A stretch of 46,195 bases of DNA from Flavobacterium sp. (GTDB lineage: Bacteria > Bacteroidota > Bacteroidia > Flavobacteriales > Flavobacteriaceae), in NCBI GenBank assembly GCA_030151255.1, contig JASLED010000093.1, positions 1 to 46,195 on the forward strand, read 5' to 3'. Positions 27,017 through 35,611 of the stretch are shown here, piece after piece; the first letter of the stretch is position 1; the number at the start of each line of letters is the position of its first letter. Made by a program: the position numbers and the translations under genes. The notes beneath the pieces were generated by a model that worked only from the letters and a program-made list of their open reading frames with translations, was not told where the DNA came from and searched no databases.

Positions 27017-28113
27017 TAATACGCATTTACAATTTCAATAATTGTATTTACTTCTTCTTGAGTTAATACTGGTGACATTGGCAAACTCACCACTTCTTGA
27101 TGAATTAATTCAGTAATTGGCAAATGTAGATAACGATATTCTTCCAGCGCTGGCTGATGATGCGGAGCAATTGGATAGTGAATTAACGTTTGAACTCCGT
27201 TGTTTAGCATATATTGTTGAAATGCTTTTCGATTGGCAACACGCACTACAAATAAATGAAAGCAATGACCAATATTATGGTCTATTTTTGGCAAAATTAC
27301 TTTTACATTGGTAATTTCTCTCAAATACCGATTGGCTATAATAAGTCTTTTCTGATTATCAGCATCTAAAAAAGGTAATTTACAATTAAGAAATGCAGCT
27401 TGTATTTCGTCTAAACGAGAGTTAAAACCTTTGTATCTGTTTTGATATTTTATATGCGAACCATAGTTTCTGGTGGCTCTTATCACTTCTTCCAACACTA
27501 AATCATTAGTTACAACAGCTCCTCCGTCTCCCAAGCAACCTAAATTTTTTCCTGGATAAAAGCTAAAAGCGGCAGCATTGCCAAATGCACCTGCACAAGT
27601 TGTTTTAATTTTTGCTCCATGCGCTTGAGCTGCATCTTCTATCAACAATAAATCGCGTTGTTTACAATAATCAGCTATTACAGGCATATTACACAAATGT
27701 CCGTACAAATGAACTACTAAAATTGCTTTTGTATGTGAAGTTATATTATTTTTAATTCCTTCAATATCTATTAGATGAGTATCTAAATTAGGTTCTACTA
27801 AAATAGGATTCAATCCGCATTCTAAAAGCGCTAAAATTGTAGCTATATAAGTATTTGCAGGTACTAAAACATCGTCTCCTTTACTTAGTTTTCCTAATTT
27901 TATATAGCCATCAAAAATAAGTTTTAGTGCATCTAATCCGTTGCCAACACCTATTGCAAAAGAAGTACCACAATAATTAGCAAAATGCTTTTCAAATTCA
28001 ACTACTTCATTCCCCAAGATATATTGCCCTTGATGAAAAATATTTTTTATTCGCTCAATATAAGCCGTTTCATAAGGTTGGTTTACTTTTTTTAGATCGA
28101 GAAAAGCAATCAT
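27016..28113 (-). CDS. DegT/DnrJ/EryC1/StrS sugar aminotransferase (FdtB-like)
   Basis: A 365-aa PLP-dependent aminotransferase of fold type I. The PLP lysine is K189 in SFYPGKNLGCLGDGGAVVTND, with LIEDAAQAHGA as the aspartate site and GVGNGLDALKL as the phosphate-binding loop. With FdtA it would make a dTDP-3-amino-3,6-dideoxyhexose, like FdtB or QdtB. That substrate is inferred from the operon, since other sugar aminotransferases share all these motifs. It is first in the operon with the flippase and fdtA. A terminator separates it from the DUF2892 gene upstream. Confidence 0.88.
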   Translation of the reverse strand: MIAFLDLKKVNQPYETAYIERIKNIFHQGQYILGNEVVEFEKHFANYCGTSFAIGVGNGLDALKLIFDGYIKLGKLSKGDDVLVPANTYIATILALLECGLNPILVEPNLDTHLIDIEGIKNNITSHTKAILVVHLYGHLCNMPVIADYCKQRDLLLIEDAAQAHGAKIKTTCAGAFGNAAAFSFYPGKNLGCLGDGGAVVTNDLVLEEVIRATRNYGSHIKYQNRYKGFNSRLDEIQAAFLNCKLPFLDADNQKRLIIANRYLREITNVKVILPKIDHNIGHCFHLFVVRVANRKAFQQYMLNNGVQTLIHYPIAPHHQPALEEYRYLHLPITELIHQEVVSLPMSPVLTQEEVNTIIEIVNAY

Positions 28114-28180
28114 ATAAATATCTAATTATTTTACAGAAGGCTAAAGATACAGCAAAAATTTAAAAATGTTATAAAACAAA

Positions 28181-28206
28181 AAAGTTCTACTTTACAGTAG
28201 AACTTT
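28181..28206 (-). terminator. Terminator after the DUF2892/TPR gene
   Basis: An 11-bp perfect stem (AAAGTTCTACT with AGTAGAACTTT) has a 4-nt loop. Read on the minus strand, a T-rich run follows. It lies 9 nt past the stop at 28216. Confidence 0.85.
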
Positions 28207-28215
28207 ACTTATTAA

Positions 28216-28731
28216 TTACAGCCTTTTCATCTGTTCTTTCATCATTTTTACCTGATCTTTTAGCATGCCTTGCTTATCAAGTTTTTGTGCTTCGCTTAAA
28301 AGTTTTTGCGCTTCTATCTTACGGCGCTTTGTCATTGCTATACCTGCCAATTGCAACTTAGCCATTGCCATATCTTGCCCCATATTTAAACCTAATTCAA
28401 CCGCTTTTTTCATGTATTTTTCAGAAGCGTTTAAATTTGTTTGAGAAGTCATAATTCCCATTAAGTAATTATAATATCCGTTTTGTTTTTGAACCAAAGC
28501 TGTTTCAGGATTTTTAATTTTGCTTAACCATTTTTGAGCGCCTTCAAAATTTTGTTTTCTCAATTGTAAGAAAGCCAATAAAATAAACTCATTTTTAAAA
28601 TAGAAAAGTATTGTAATTCCCATTAGCAACAACAAGAAAATTCCATTTCCTATGTTAGATTCTGAAAATTGCCATACGGCTAATGCTAAAAAAATAGCTG
28701 CAATACCAAGTTTGATATACCTATGAAACAT
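28216..28731 (-). CDS. DUF2892-like membrane protein with TPR-like C-terminus
   Basis: A 171-aa protein. Two N-terminal membrane segments (LGIAAIFLALAVWQF and NGIFLLLLMGITILFYF) resemble DUF2892. A cytoplasmic helical part with TPR-like pairs (FLQLRKQNFEGAQKWLSKIK and ASEKYMKKAVELGLNM) ends in a Lys/Met-rich helix. No catalytic motif is visible, and the role is unknown. It has a perfect TAACTTTG box and its own terminator, so it is monocistronic. Confidence 0.8.
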   Translation of the reverse strand: MFHRYIKLGIAAIFLALAVWQFSESNIGNGIFLLLLMGITILFYFKNEFILLAFLQLRKQNFEGAQKWLSKIKNPETALVQKQNGYYNYLMGIMTSQTNLNASEKYMKKAVELGLNMGQDMAMAKLQLAGIAMTKRRKIEAQKLLSEAQKLDKQGMLKDQVKMMKEQMKRL

Positions 28732-28757
28732 ATTATATAATTACTTATTAAAGATTA

Positions 28758-28765
28758 CAAAGTTA
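28758..28765 (-). promoter_or_regulatory. -7 promoter box of the DUF2892/TPR gene
   Basis: TAACTTTG on the minus strand matches TAnnTTTG, 26 nt before the ATG. No clear -33 TTG was seen. Confidence 0.5.
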
Positions 28766-28831
28766 AAAAAATTAGTGTAGGATAAAAAATATTGCCACAC
28801 AAACCTTTTGAATTTTGACATTATTTGAACT

Positions 28832-29497
28832 TTATTTTAAGAAAAGTTCTTGTAAGTATTTTGTATTTATTCCTTCAAAACTCTCCACAATAAAATCTGC
28901 TGTACTATAATCTTGTTTTTTAGAATTTTTACTTTTATAACCCAATACTTTTATTTGTGCTGCGTTTGCTGCTTTTATTCCGTTGGTACTATCTTCAATA
29001 ACCAAACACTGTTGTTTATTTGTACATTGTGCCAATGAAGCCGCCTTTAAAAAAATAGCTGGATCTGGTTTTGATTTTGGCAATTCTTCTCCACTTACAA
29101 TATGTGTAAAGTAAGGAAACAATTTAAAACGATTAAAAACGCGATGAATTGTACTTTTTGATGCCGAAGAACCTAAAATTAACTCTATTTTGTTGTAATG
29201 CAAATCGCGTATTAATTGATACACTCCTTTTATTAATTCTAAGTCTGGCTTTGTATCAAACGATTCATTAAACAAACTTCTTTTTCGATGTACTAAATCT
29301 TCTACATCTGTATCTATTTGATAAATTTCTTTAATGCGCTGATAGGTATTTTTAGTTGAAAACCCCGTAAATGAAGTATATAAATCTTCTGGAACTTCAA
29401 TTCCTAATTCATCAAAATGAGAATAATATGCGTATCTATGAACCGGCTCTGTATCAACAATAACACCGTCCATATCAAAAATTACAGTTTGCAACAT
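28832..29497 (-). CDS. HAD-superfamily phosphatase / beta-phosphoglucomutase-like
   Basis: A 222-aa class-I HAD hydrolase. Motif I is FDMDGVIVDTEP with the nucleophile and general acid aspartates, motif II is ILGSSASKS, motif III is the Lys in LPKSKPDP, and motif IV is VIEDSTNGIKAA. The helical cap fits the phosphoglycolate phosphatase/beta-phosphoglucomutase subgroup. The substrate is not readable. I chose ATG 29495-29497 (MLQTVIFDMDG): the longer frame starting at TTG 29512 uses bases that belong to a TATATTTG promoter box, so those extra codons would lie upstream of the transcript start. Confidence 0.88.
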   Translation of the reverse strand: MLQTVIFDMDGVIVDTEPVHRYAYYSHFDELGIEVPEDLYTSFTGFSTKNTYQRIKEIYQIDTDVEDLVHRKRSLFNESFDTKPDLELIKGVYQLIRDLHYNKIELILGSSASKSTIHRVFNRFKLFPYFTHIVSGEELPKSKPDPAIFLKAASLAQCTNKQQCLVIEDSTNGIKAANAAQIKVLGYKSKNSKKQDYSTADFIVESFEGINTKYLQELFLK

Positions 29498-29509
29498 TTT
29501 GTTTTTGCA

Positions 29510-29517
29510 CAAATATA
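29510..29517 (-). promoter_or_regulatory. -7 promoter box of the HAD gene
   Basis: TATATTTG on the minus strand lies 12 nt before the ATG at 29497, implying a very short or absent leader. It decides the start codon. Confidence 0.55.
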
Positions 29518-29577
29518 ATTTCTTTCTTCTTAATCTTCTTCTTTGTTGTTAATTATCTTGGTGAGTATTTTACATCT

Positions 29578-30219
29578 CTAGTTTTTATTCTCCAACATGG
29601 GCACAAATTTAAAATCGCCGTGTTCATGTTTTTCAAATTGTGTTTCATTTAGTCGAAGTAGTTCAATCATTGTTTGTTGCTCTTCGCCAACAGGAATAAT
29701 TAATCTTCCGCCAATTTTTAACTGTCCCATTAAAGCTTGAGGAATAAAAGGTGCTCCTGCTGTTACAATAATAGAATCAAAAGGCGCATAATTTGGCATT
29801 CCTTTATAACCGTCACCAAAAGTCATCAAGCGCGGACGAATACCTAACTTAGGCAACAATAATGAAGTTTTTTTATATAATTCTAACTGCCTTTCTACAC
29901 TATAAACCTTTGCGCCCATAGCAACTAAAACAGCGGTTTGATAACCACTTCCTGTTCCAATTTCCAATATTTTATCATCGGGTTTTACTTGCAATAACTG
30001 CGTTTGAAAAGCTACGGTATAAGGATGAGAAATAGTTTGACCAGCACCAATTGGAAAAGCAGTATTTTGATAGGCAAAATCTTCAAAACTTGAATCGATA
30101 AACAAATGACGTGGTACTCTTTGAATGGCTTGTAAAACCGCTTCGTCTTCAATTCCCAATTCTTTTAAAATGGCGATCAACTGATTGCGTAATCCTTGAT
30201 GTTTAGTAGAATCTTTCAC
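29578..30219 (-). CDS. pcm: Protein-L-isoaspartate O-methyltransferase
   Basis: Repairs isoaspartyl residues in damaged proteins using S-adenosylmethionine. It is 213 aa, the normal length. It has AFPIGAGQTISHPYTVAFQT (substrate loop) and the SAM motif I DDKILEIGTGSGYQTAVL, then VYSVER, GDGYKGMPNYAPFDSIIVTA and GGRLIIPVG. The start is GTG (30217-30219), giving MKDSTKHQGL; no in-frame ATG exists nearby. A TACTTTTG box lies 18 nt upstream. Confidence 0.95.
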   Translation of the reverse strand: MKDSTKHQGLRNQLIAILKELGIEDEAVLQAIQRVPRHLFIDSSFEDFAYQNTAFPIGAGQTISHPYTVAFQTQLLQVKPDDKILEIGTGSGYQTAVLVAMGAKVYSVERQLELYKKTSLLLPKLGIRPRLMTFGDGYKGMPNYAPFDSIIVTAGAPFIPQALMGQLKIGGRLIIPVGEEQQTMIELLRLNETQFEKHEHGDFKFVPMLENKN

Positions 30220-30237
30220 TGTAATAACTGCTTTCTA

Positions 30238-30245
30238 CAAAAGTA
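30238..30245 (-). promoter_or_regulatory. -7 promoter box of pcm
   Basis: TACTTTTG on the minus strand matches TAnnTTTG, 18 nt before the GTG start. Confidence 0.5.
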
Positions 30246-30339
30246 ACCAATATTTTTAGATTTCTAAATTTATACCATAAATCGGCAACCTTTAGCAAGA
30301 ATTACACCTCAATACTTATCCTTTTAAATAAATATGTTT

Positions 30340-30347
30340 TATTTTTG
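30340..30347 (+). promoter_or_regulatory. -7 promoter box of the Gfo/Idh gene
   Basis: TATTTTTG on the plus strand matches TAnnTTTG, 17 nt before the ATG at 30365. The region is A/T-rich, so chance matches are possible. Confidence 0.4.
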
Positions 30348-30364
30348 TTGAAAATATATTTTTT

Positions 30365-31330
30365 ATGCTTAGAATTGGCGTGTTGGGAGCAGGGCATTTG
30401 GGTAAAATTCATTTGCGATTAGCGAACCAATCTGAAAAATACGAATTGGTTGGTTTTTACGACCCCTTTGAAGAAAATGCAAACAAAGTAGCGGCTGAGT
30501 TTGGTTATAAAAAGTTTAATACAATTGAAGAATTGATTCAGGCAGTAGATGTTATAGATATTGTAACACCTACTCTTTCTCATTTTGATTGTGCAAAAAA
30601 AGCCATTGAAGCTGGAAAGCACGTTTTCTTAGAAAAACCAATTACCACAACTGTGGAAGAAGCCGAAGCAATTATAGCTTTGGCAAAAGAACACAACGTT
30701 TATGGACAAGTTGGCCATGTAGAACGTTTTAATCCTGCATTTGTTGCAGTAAGTTCAAAAATAGAAAATCCAATGTTTATAGAAACGCATCGCTTGGCAG
30801 AATTTAATCCGAGAGGTACAGACGTTCCTGTGGTATTGGACTTAATGATACATGATTTAGATGCTATTCTTAGCGTTGTAAATTCGCCTGTAAAACACGT
30901 AAGCGCAAGCGGAGTATCTGTATTGAGTGAATCGCCAGATATTGCTAATGCTAGAATCGAATTTGAAAACGGATGCGTTGCCAATGTAACAGCAAGTAGA
31001 ATTTCGATGAAAAACATGAGAAAATCTCGTTTTTTTCAACGTGATGCATACATCTCTGTAGATTACTTAGAAAAAACATGTGAAGTAGTAAAAATGAAAG
31101 ATGCACCAGAAACACCTGGTGATTTTGATTTAATTCTTCAAAATGCAGAAGGATTAAAAAAGCAAATTTACTATGATAATCCTGTGGTTTTGCCAAATAA
31201 TGCTATCTTAGATGAGCTAGAATCTTTTCATGATGCAATTGTAAATAAAACTACACCAATTGTTACGCTTGAAGACGGTACAAAAGCATTAAAATTAGCC
31301 TATCAAATTATTGAAGCATTTAACAACTAA
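30365..31330 (+). CDS. Gfo/Idh/MocA-family NAD(P)-dependent oxidoreductase
   Basis: A 321-aa oxidoreductase. An N-terminal Rossmann fold (IGVLGAGHLGKIHLRLA) is followed by the family signature LEKPITTT (E90-K91-P92) and the catalytic region VGHVERFNPA, then LDLMIHDLDAIL with the conserved histidine. Substrates in this family are usually sugars, inositol or nucleotide sugars, and cannot be chosen here. It starts the eight-gene plus-strand run. The 3-hydroxybutyryl-CoA dehydrogenase gene follows after 31 nt, so the two may share a transcript. Confidence 0.9.
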   Translation: MLRIGVLGAGHLGKIHLRLANQSEKYELVGFYDPFEENANKVAAEFGYKKFNTIEELIQAVDVIDIVTPTLSHFDCAKKAIEAGKHVFLEKPITTTVEEAEAIIALAKEHNVYGQVGHVERFNPAFVAVSSKIENPMFIETHRLAEFNPRGTDVPVVLDLMIHDLDAILSVVNSPVKHVSASGVSVLSESPDIANARIEFENGCVANVTASRISMKNMRKSRFFQRDAYISVDYLEKTCEVVKMKDAPETPGDFDLILQNAEGLKKQIYYDNPVVLPNNAILDELESFHDAIVNKTTPIVTLEDGTKALKLAYQIIEAFNN

Positions 31331-31361
31331 ACACATTAACTAATAAAAATATCAACAATTT

Positions 31362-32249
31362 ATGAAAAATATTGCTGTAATTGGCGCAGGAACAATGGGT
31401 AACGGAATTGCTCATACATTTGCACAAAAAGGTTTCAAAGTACTTTTAATCGACATTTCAGAACAAGCGATTGAAAGAGGAATGAATACCATTAGCAAAA
31501 ACTTAGACCGTATGATCGCAAAAGGATCAATTACAGAAGCGGATAAGAAAGAAACTATCGAAAACATTATTACCTATACAGATATTAAAGACGGAGTTGT
31601 AAATGCTGATTTAGTGGTAGAAGCTGCTACAGAAAACATCAACCTAAAATTAAATATCTTCAGAGAATTGAGTGCAGTTTGTAGAGAAGATGTAATTCTT
31701 GCATCAAACACATCATCAATTTCAATTACTCAAATAGCATCTGTAGTAAAAAATCCAGAGCGCGTAATTGGAATGCACTTTATGAATCCAGTGCCTATTA
31801 TGAAGTTGGTAGAAATTATCCGTGGATACAACACTTCTGACGAGGTAACAAATGCAATTATGGAAATGTCTAAAAAATTAGACAAAACTCCAACAGAGGT
31901 AAACGACTATCCAGGATTTGTTGCCAATCGTATTTTAATGCCAATGATTAATGAAGCTATCGAAACATTATACAACGGTGTTGCTGGCGTGGAAGAAATT
32001 GACACTGTAATGAAATTAGGTATGGCTCATCCAATGGGACCTTTGCAATTAGCAGATTTCATCGGATTAGATGTTTGTTTATCAATTTTAAACGTAATGT
32101 ACGACGGATTCAAAAATCCTAAATACGCACCTTGTCCATTATTAGTAAATATGGTAATGGCTGGTAAATTAGGCGTTAAATCTGGAGAAGGTTTTTACGA
32201 TTATTCTGAAAGCAAAAAAGCAGAAAAAGTTGCGAAAATGTTTTCGTAA
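31362..32249 (+). CDS. 3-Hydroxybutyryl-CoA dehydrogenase
   Basis: A 295-aa short-form 3-hydroxyacyl-CoA dehydrogenase. The NAD site is IAVIGAGTMGNGIAHTF (G8-x-G10-x-x-G13). The catalytic residues are S118 (ASNTSSISI), H139 (GMHFMNPVP) and E151 (VEIIRG). The C-terminal helical domain contains YPGFVANRILMPMINEA and GMAHPMGPLQLADFIGLD. Reduces acetoacetyl-CoA, or works in reverse in beta-oxidation or butyrate metabolism. A strong hairpin lies 22 nt after the stop. Confidence 0.93.
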   Translation: MKNIAVIGAGTMGNGIAHTFAQKGFKVLLIDISEQAIERGMNTISKNLDRMIAKGSITEADKKETIENIITYTDIKDGVVNADLVVEAATENINLKLNIFRELSAVCREDVILASNTSSISITQIASVVKNPERVIGMHFMNPVPIMKLVEIIRGYNTSDEVTNAIMEMSKKLDKTPTEVNDYPGFVANRILMPMINEAIETLYNGVAGVEEIDTVMKLGMAHPMGPLQLADFIGLDVCLSILNVMYDGFKNPKYAPCPLLVNMVMAGKLGVKSGEGFYDYSESKKAEKVAKMFS

Positions 32250-32271
32250 TTAACATATAAACAAAGTTTGA

Positions 32272-32299
32272 AAGACGATCGACAAATGTCGATTGTCTT
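32272..32299 (+). terminator. Hairpin after the 3-hydroxybutyryl-CoA dehydrogenase gene
   Basis: A 13-bp stem with one G-U pair and a tiny AA centre (AAGACGATCGACA with TGTCGATTGTCTT). The tract that follows is only moderately T-rich, so termination may be partial before the DUF1015 gene. Confidence 0.65.
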
Positions 32300-32329
32300 C
32301 TCTTATTTATTGATATTTCAAAAAATAGA

Positions 32330-33547
32330 ATGGCTAAAATTTTTCCATTTCAGGGTATTCGCCCCACTCAAGACAAAGTTAGTTTGGTAACCTGTAGATC
32401 TTTTGAAGATTATACACCGGTTGAAATAGCTTATTTATTAGAATACAATCCATTTTCATTTCTACACGTGCTAAACCCTGCTTATGTAAATCCGCAGAAA
32501 GTTACCAGCGACAAACGATTTAAAATGGTAGCTGCAAAACTAAACGACTTTAAAAAAGAGGCAATATTAATAAAGGAAGAAAAGCCTGTTTTCTATCTTT
32601 ATCAAATAGAAACAAAAAACTATAGTTTTACAGGAATTGTTGCTGGAACTTCAATTGATGATTACAACAACAACATTATTAAAAAACACGAAGACACGTT
32701 AGAATATCGAGTAAACTTGTTTAAAGAATATTTGTTTCACAGTCGTTTTAATACAGAACCTGTATTAATGACTTATCCTGATAAAAAAAATATCAACGAA
32801 TGGATTAAAAAACACAAGCAAAATGTTCCAATCTACGATTTTACAACCGTATTTAGAGAACGACATACAATTTGGACTATTGATGACCAAAATTATATAG
32901 AATGGTTGTGTAAAGAATTTGAAAATATACCCGAATTGTATATTGCCGACGGGCATCATCGTTTTGCTTCGGCTGCAAAATTAAAAGAAGAAAACGGATT
33001 TGAACCGCACACGCACAGCAACAGTGTGATGACTTTTTTAATTGCAGAAAACAACATTAAAATACATGAGTTTAATCGAATTATTCACGATTTAAACAAT
33101 CACACAAAAGAGGAATTTTTAGTCTTATTGGAAAATAATTTTGTTGTAAAAAACAAACAACAACACTTGTGGAAACCATCAAAAAAAATGGAATTTGGAA
33201 TGTATTTAGATGGTCATTTTTATTCGCTTAGATTAAAAAATGCAATACAAACTGAAGATATTTTACAACGATTAGATGCGCAAATATTATACGATTATGT
33301 ATTACATCCAATTTTAGGATTAGATGATTTGAGAAACGAAGCTCGAATAGATTATGTGCCGGGCAATGAATCTATCATTACAATAAAAGAAATGGTAGAT
33401 GATGGAGAATACGAAGTTGGATTTATGCTTTATCCTACCAACATTAACGAGGTAAAATTAGTTGCAGATAACGATCTAATTATGCCGCCAAAAAGTACAT
33501 ACATTGAACCAAAATTTATGAATGGACTATTAATTTATGAAATTTAA
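32330..33547 (+). CDS. DUF1015 family protein
   Basis: A 405-aa protein of the DUF1015 family. It starts FPFQGIRPTQDKVSLVTCRS (residues 5-24), has the hallmark ELYIADGHHRFASAAKL (about residues 203-219) and ends with the PPKSTYIEPKF segment. No function is established that I can state; the conserved DGHHR suggests a catalytic or nucleotide-binding site. It is tightly linked to yggS (11 nt). Confidence 0.9.
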   Translation: MAKIFPFQGIRPTQDKVSLVTCRSFEDYTPVEIAYLLEYNPFSFLHVLNPAYVNPQKVTSDKRFKMVAAKLNDFKKEAILIKEEKPVFYLYQIETKNYSFTGIVAGTSIDDYNNNIIKKHEDTLEYRVNLFKEYLFHSRFNTEPVLMTYPDKKNINEWIKKHKQNVPIYDFTTVFRERHTIWTIDDQNYIEWLCKEFENIPELYIADGHHRFASAAKLKEENGFEPHTHSNSVMTFLIAENNIKIHEFNRIIHDLNNHTKEEFLVLLENNFVVKNKQQHLWKPSKKMEFGMYLDGHFYSLRLKNAIQTEDILQRLDAQILYDYVLHPILGLDDLRNEARIDYVPGNESIITIKEMVDDGEYEVGFMLYPTNINEVKLVADNDLIMPPKSTYIEPKFMNGLLIYEI

Positions 33548-33558
33548 ACTATAACAAA

Positions 33559-34242
33559 ATGTCTACAATTACTGAGAATTTAAATCATTTAAAAGCTAAA
33601 TTACCTAACAACGTTTGCTTGGTTGCCGTTTCAAAAACAAAACCCAACGAAGCACTATTAGAAGCATATGAGGCTGGACAACGAATTTTCGGAGAAAACA
33701 AAATACAAGAAATGTCTGACAAATATCAAGAGTTGCCAAAAGATATTGAATGGCACATGATAGGACATGTTCAGCGCAATAAGGTAAAATATATGGCGCC
33801 TTTCGTATCTTTGATTCACGGTGTAGAAAGTTTAAAATTATTGATAGAAATTGATAAACAAGCACAGAAAAACAATAGAGTAATTCCGTGTTTGTTACAA
33901 ATTTTTATTGCTGATGAAGAAACAAAGTTTGGATTAAGTGAAGAAGAACTTTTTGAAATATTAGAAAGTGAAGAATTTGAATCACTCAAAAATATTAAAA
34001 TTGTAGGATTGATGGGAATGGCAACATTTACAGATAATAAAACTTACATTGAACAAGAATTCACAACATTAAAAACAATTTTTGATAAAGCAAAAAAACA
34101 ACATAATCACTTGCAAAACGTTGATTTCAAAATACTTTCAATGGGAATGAGCAATGATTACGAAATAGCTATTGCTTGCGGCAGTAATATGATAAGAGTA
34201 GGTAGCACAATTTTTGGTGAACGTAATTACAAATTAAAATAA
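33559..34242 (+). CDS. YggS/PROSC-family PLP homeostasis protein
   Basis: A 227-aa single-domain TIM-barrel PLP-binding protein. PLP binds K26 in LVAVSKTKPN. The signature GENKIQEMSDKYQEL is followed by WHMIGHVQRNK, and the phosphate-binding part is LSMGMSNDYEIAIACGSNMI and VGSTIFGER. It balances free PLP and amino-acid pools; no catalytic activity is established. Upstream is DUF1015 and 9 nt downstream an exonuclease gene, so it is part of an operon. Confidence 0.94.
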   Translation: MSTITENLNHLKAKLPNNVCLVAVSKTKPNEALLEAYEAGQRIFGENKIQEMSDKYQELPKDIEWHMIGHVQRNKVKYMAPFVSLIHGVESLKLLIEIDKQAQKNNRVIPCLLQIFIADEETKFGLSEEELFEILESEEFESLKNIKIVGLMGMATFTDNKTYIEQEFTTLKTIFDKAKKQHNHLQNVDFKILSMGMSNDYEIAIACGSNMIRVGSTIFGERNYKLK

Positions 34243-34251
34243 GAAACTGCT

Positions 34252-35601
34252 TTGTACGCAATATTAGATATAGAAACAACTGGTGGCCAATTTAACGAAG
34301 AAGGAATAACCGAAATTGCCATTTATAAATTTGATGGTCATCAAGTGATTGATCAAGTTATAAGCTTAGTAAACCCTGAAAAAGATATTCAACCCTTTGT
34401 TGTAAAACTAACAGGTATAAATAATGCTATGCTTCGTTTGGCACCAAAATTCTATGAAATTGCTAAACGAATTATCGAAATTACAGAAGACTGCGTGCTT
34501 GTAGCCCACAATGCTGCATTTGATTATAGAGTGCTTAGAAATGAGTTTAATCAATTGGGATATGACTTTAAAAAAGACACCCTTTGCACTGTAGAATTAG
34601 CGCAAAAACTGTTGCCCGAAATGCCTTCTTATAGCTTAGGAAAATTGGTTCGAACGCTTGGAATACCTTTGGCCGACAGACATCGCGCTTATGGTGATGC
34701 TTTGGCAACACTAAAACTTTTTCAATTATTACTTGCAAAAGATACAGAAAAAACAATTCTAACTTCGATGATAAAATCGGATATCAAAACAGGAATAAAT
34801 CCTAAGTTTTTTGATATTACAGATACATTACCCACAACTGTTGGCATATATTATATTCACAACGAAGAAGGAAAAATTATATACATTGGTAAAAGCAGAA
34901 ATATCAAGAAAAAGATAATGCAGCATTTTACCAGCACGTCTAGCCTTTTCAAAAAAGTGCAAGACGAAACCTACACTGTTACATTTGAAAAAACAGGCAA
35001 TGAACTAATTTCTATTCTAAAAGAAATGGAAGAAGTTTTACTCAACAAACCTAAATACAACAAAGTTGCTAAAAAAAATGTATTTGCTTATTCCTTATAT
35101 TTAAAAACAAATCTACAAGGTTTCTTCTACTTTAGTTTAGAAAAAACAGATGGAAGAAAGAAAAATATTATGGCTTTTACTTCTTTAACAGAAGGTAAAA
35201 AGTTTGTAGATAGAATAATGTCAAAATTTGAATATCCGTATTTTCTAACAACGATTTATGAAAAGAAATCGACAAAAATAACGGAAGAAACTTTTTTTAG
35301 TACATTTGAAATACCTTTTTCAGACTACAACAATCTGTTTATAAAAACAATAAAACCATTTGACATTGATAATGGAAATTTATTAATTACCGAAAAAGGC
35401 AGAACAATAAATGAAAAATCTGCTGTTGTATTAGAATCAGGCAAACTAATAGGATATTGTTTTTATGATTTAAATTATCAAATCAACAATCCAAAACGAA
35501 TTGCTGCAAATATTACTCCTATCGAATTTCATAGAAATTACAGGAACATTATATTAAACTATTTAAATAAAAAGATTGGTTATAAGTTAATCCATTATTA
35601 A
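34252..35601 (+). CDS. DEDDh exonuclease fused to a GIY-YIG nuclease domain
   Basis: A 449-aa protein with two nuclease folds. Residues 1-165 are a DnaQ-like 3'-5' exonuclease: DIETTGG (D and E of motif I), HNAAFDYRVL (motif II) and HRAYGDALAT (motif III, DEDDh type). Residues about 198-300 resemble a GIY-YIG domain (TVGIYYIHNEEGKIIYIGKS with NIKKKIMQHF). The rest (about 300-449) has no motif I recognise. The arrangement resembles the polymerase-III-epsilon/UvrC-like fusions in other bacteria and suggests DNA repair. The start is TTG (34252-34254): MYAILDIETTGG fits the family and no ATG is available. Confidence 0.9.
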   Translation: MYAILDIETTGGQFNEEGITEIAIYKFDGHQVIDQVISLVNPEKDIQPFVVKLTGINNAMLRLAPKFYEIAKRIIEITEDCVLVAHNAAFDYRVLRNEFNQLGYDFKKDTLCTVELAQKLLPEMPSYSLGKLVRTLGIPLADRHRAYGDALATLKLFQLLLAKDTEKTILTSMIKSDIKTGINPKFFDITDTLPTTVGIYYIHNEEGKIIYIGKSRNIKKKIMQHFTSTSSLFKKVQDETYTVTFEKTGNELISILKEMEEVLLNKPKYNKVAKKNVFAYSLYLKTNLQGFFYFSLEKTDGRKKNIMAFTSLTEGKKFVDRIMSKFEYPYFLTTIYEKKSTKITEETFFSTFEIPFSDYNNLFIKTIKPFDIDNGNLLITEKGRTINEKSAVVLESGKLIGYCFYDLNYQINNPKRIAANITPIEFHRNYRNIILNYLNKKIGYKLIHY

Positions 35602-35611
35602 AAAATAGAAC

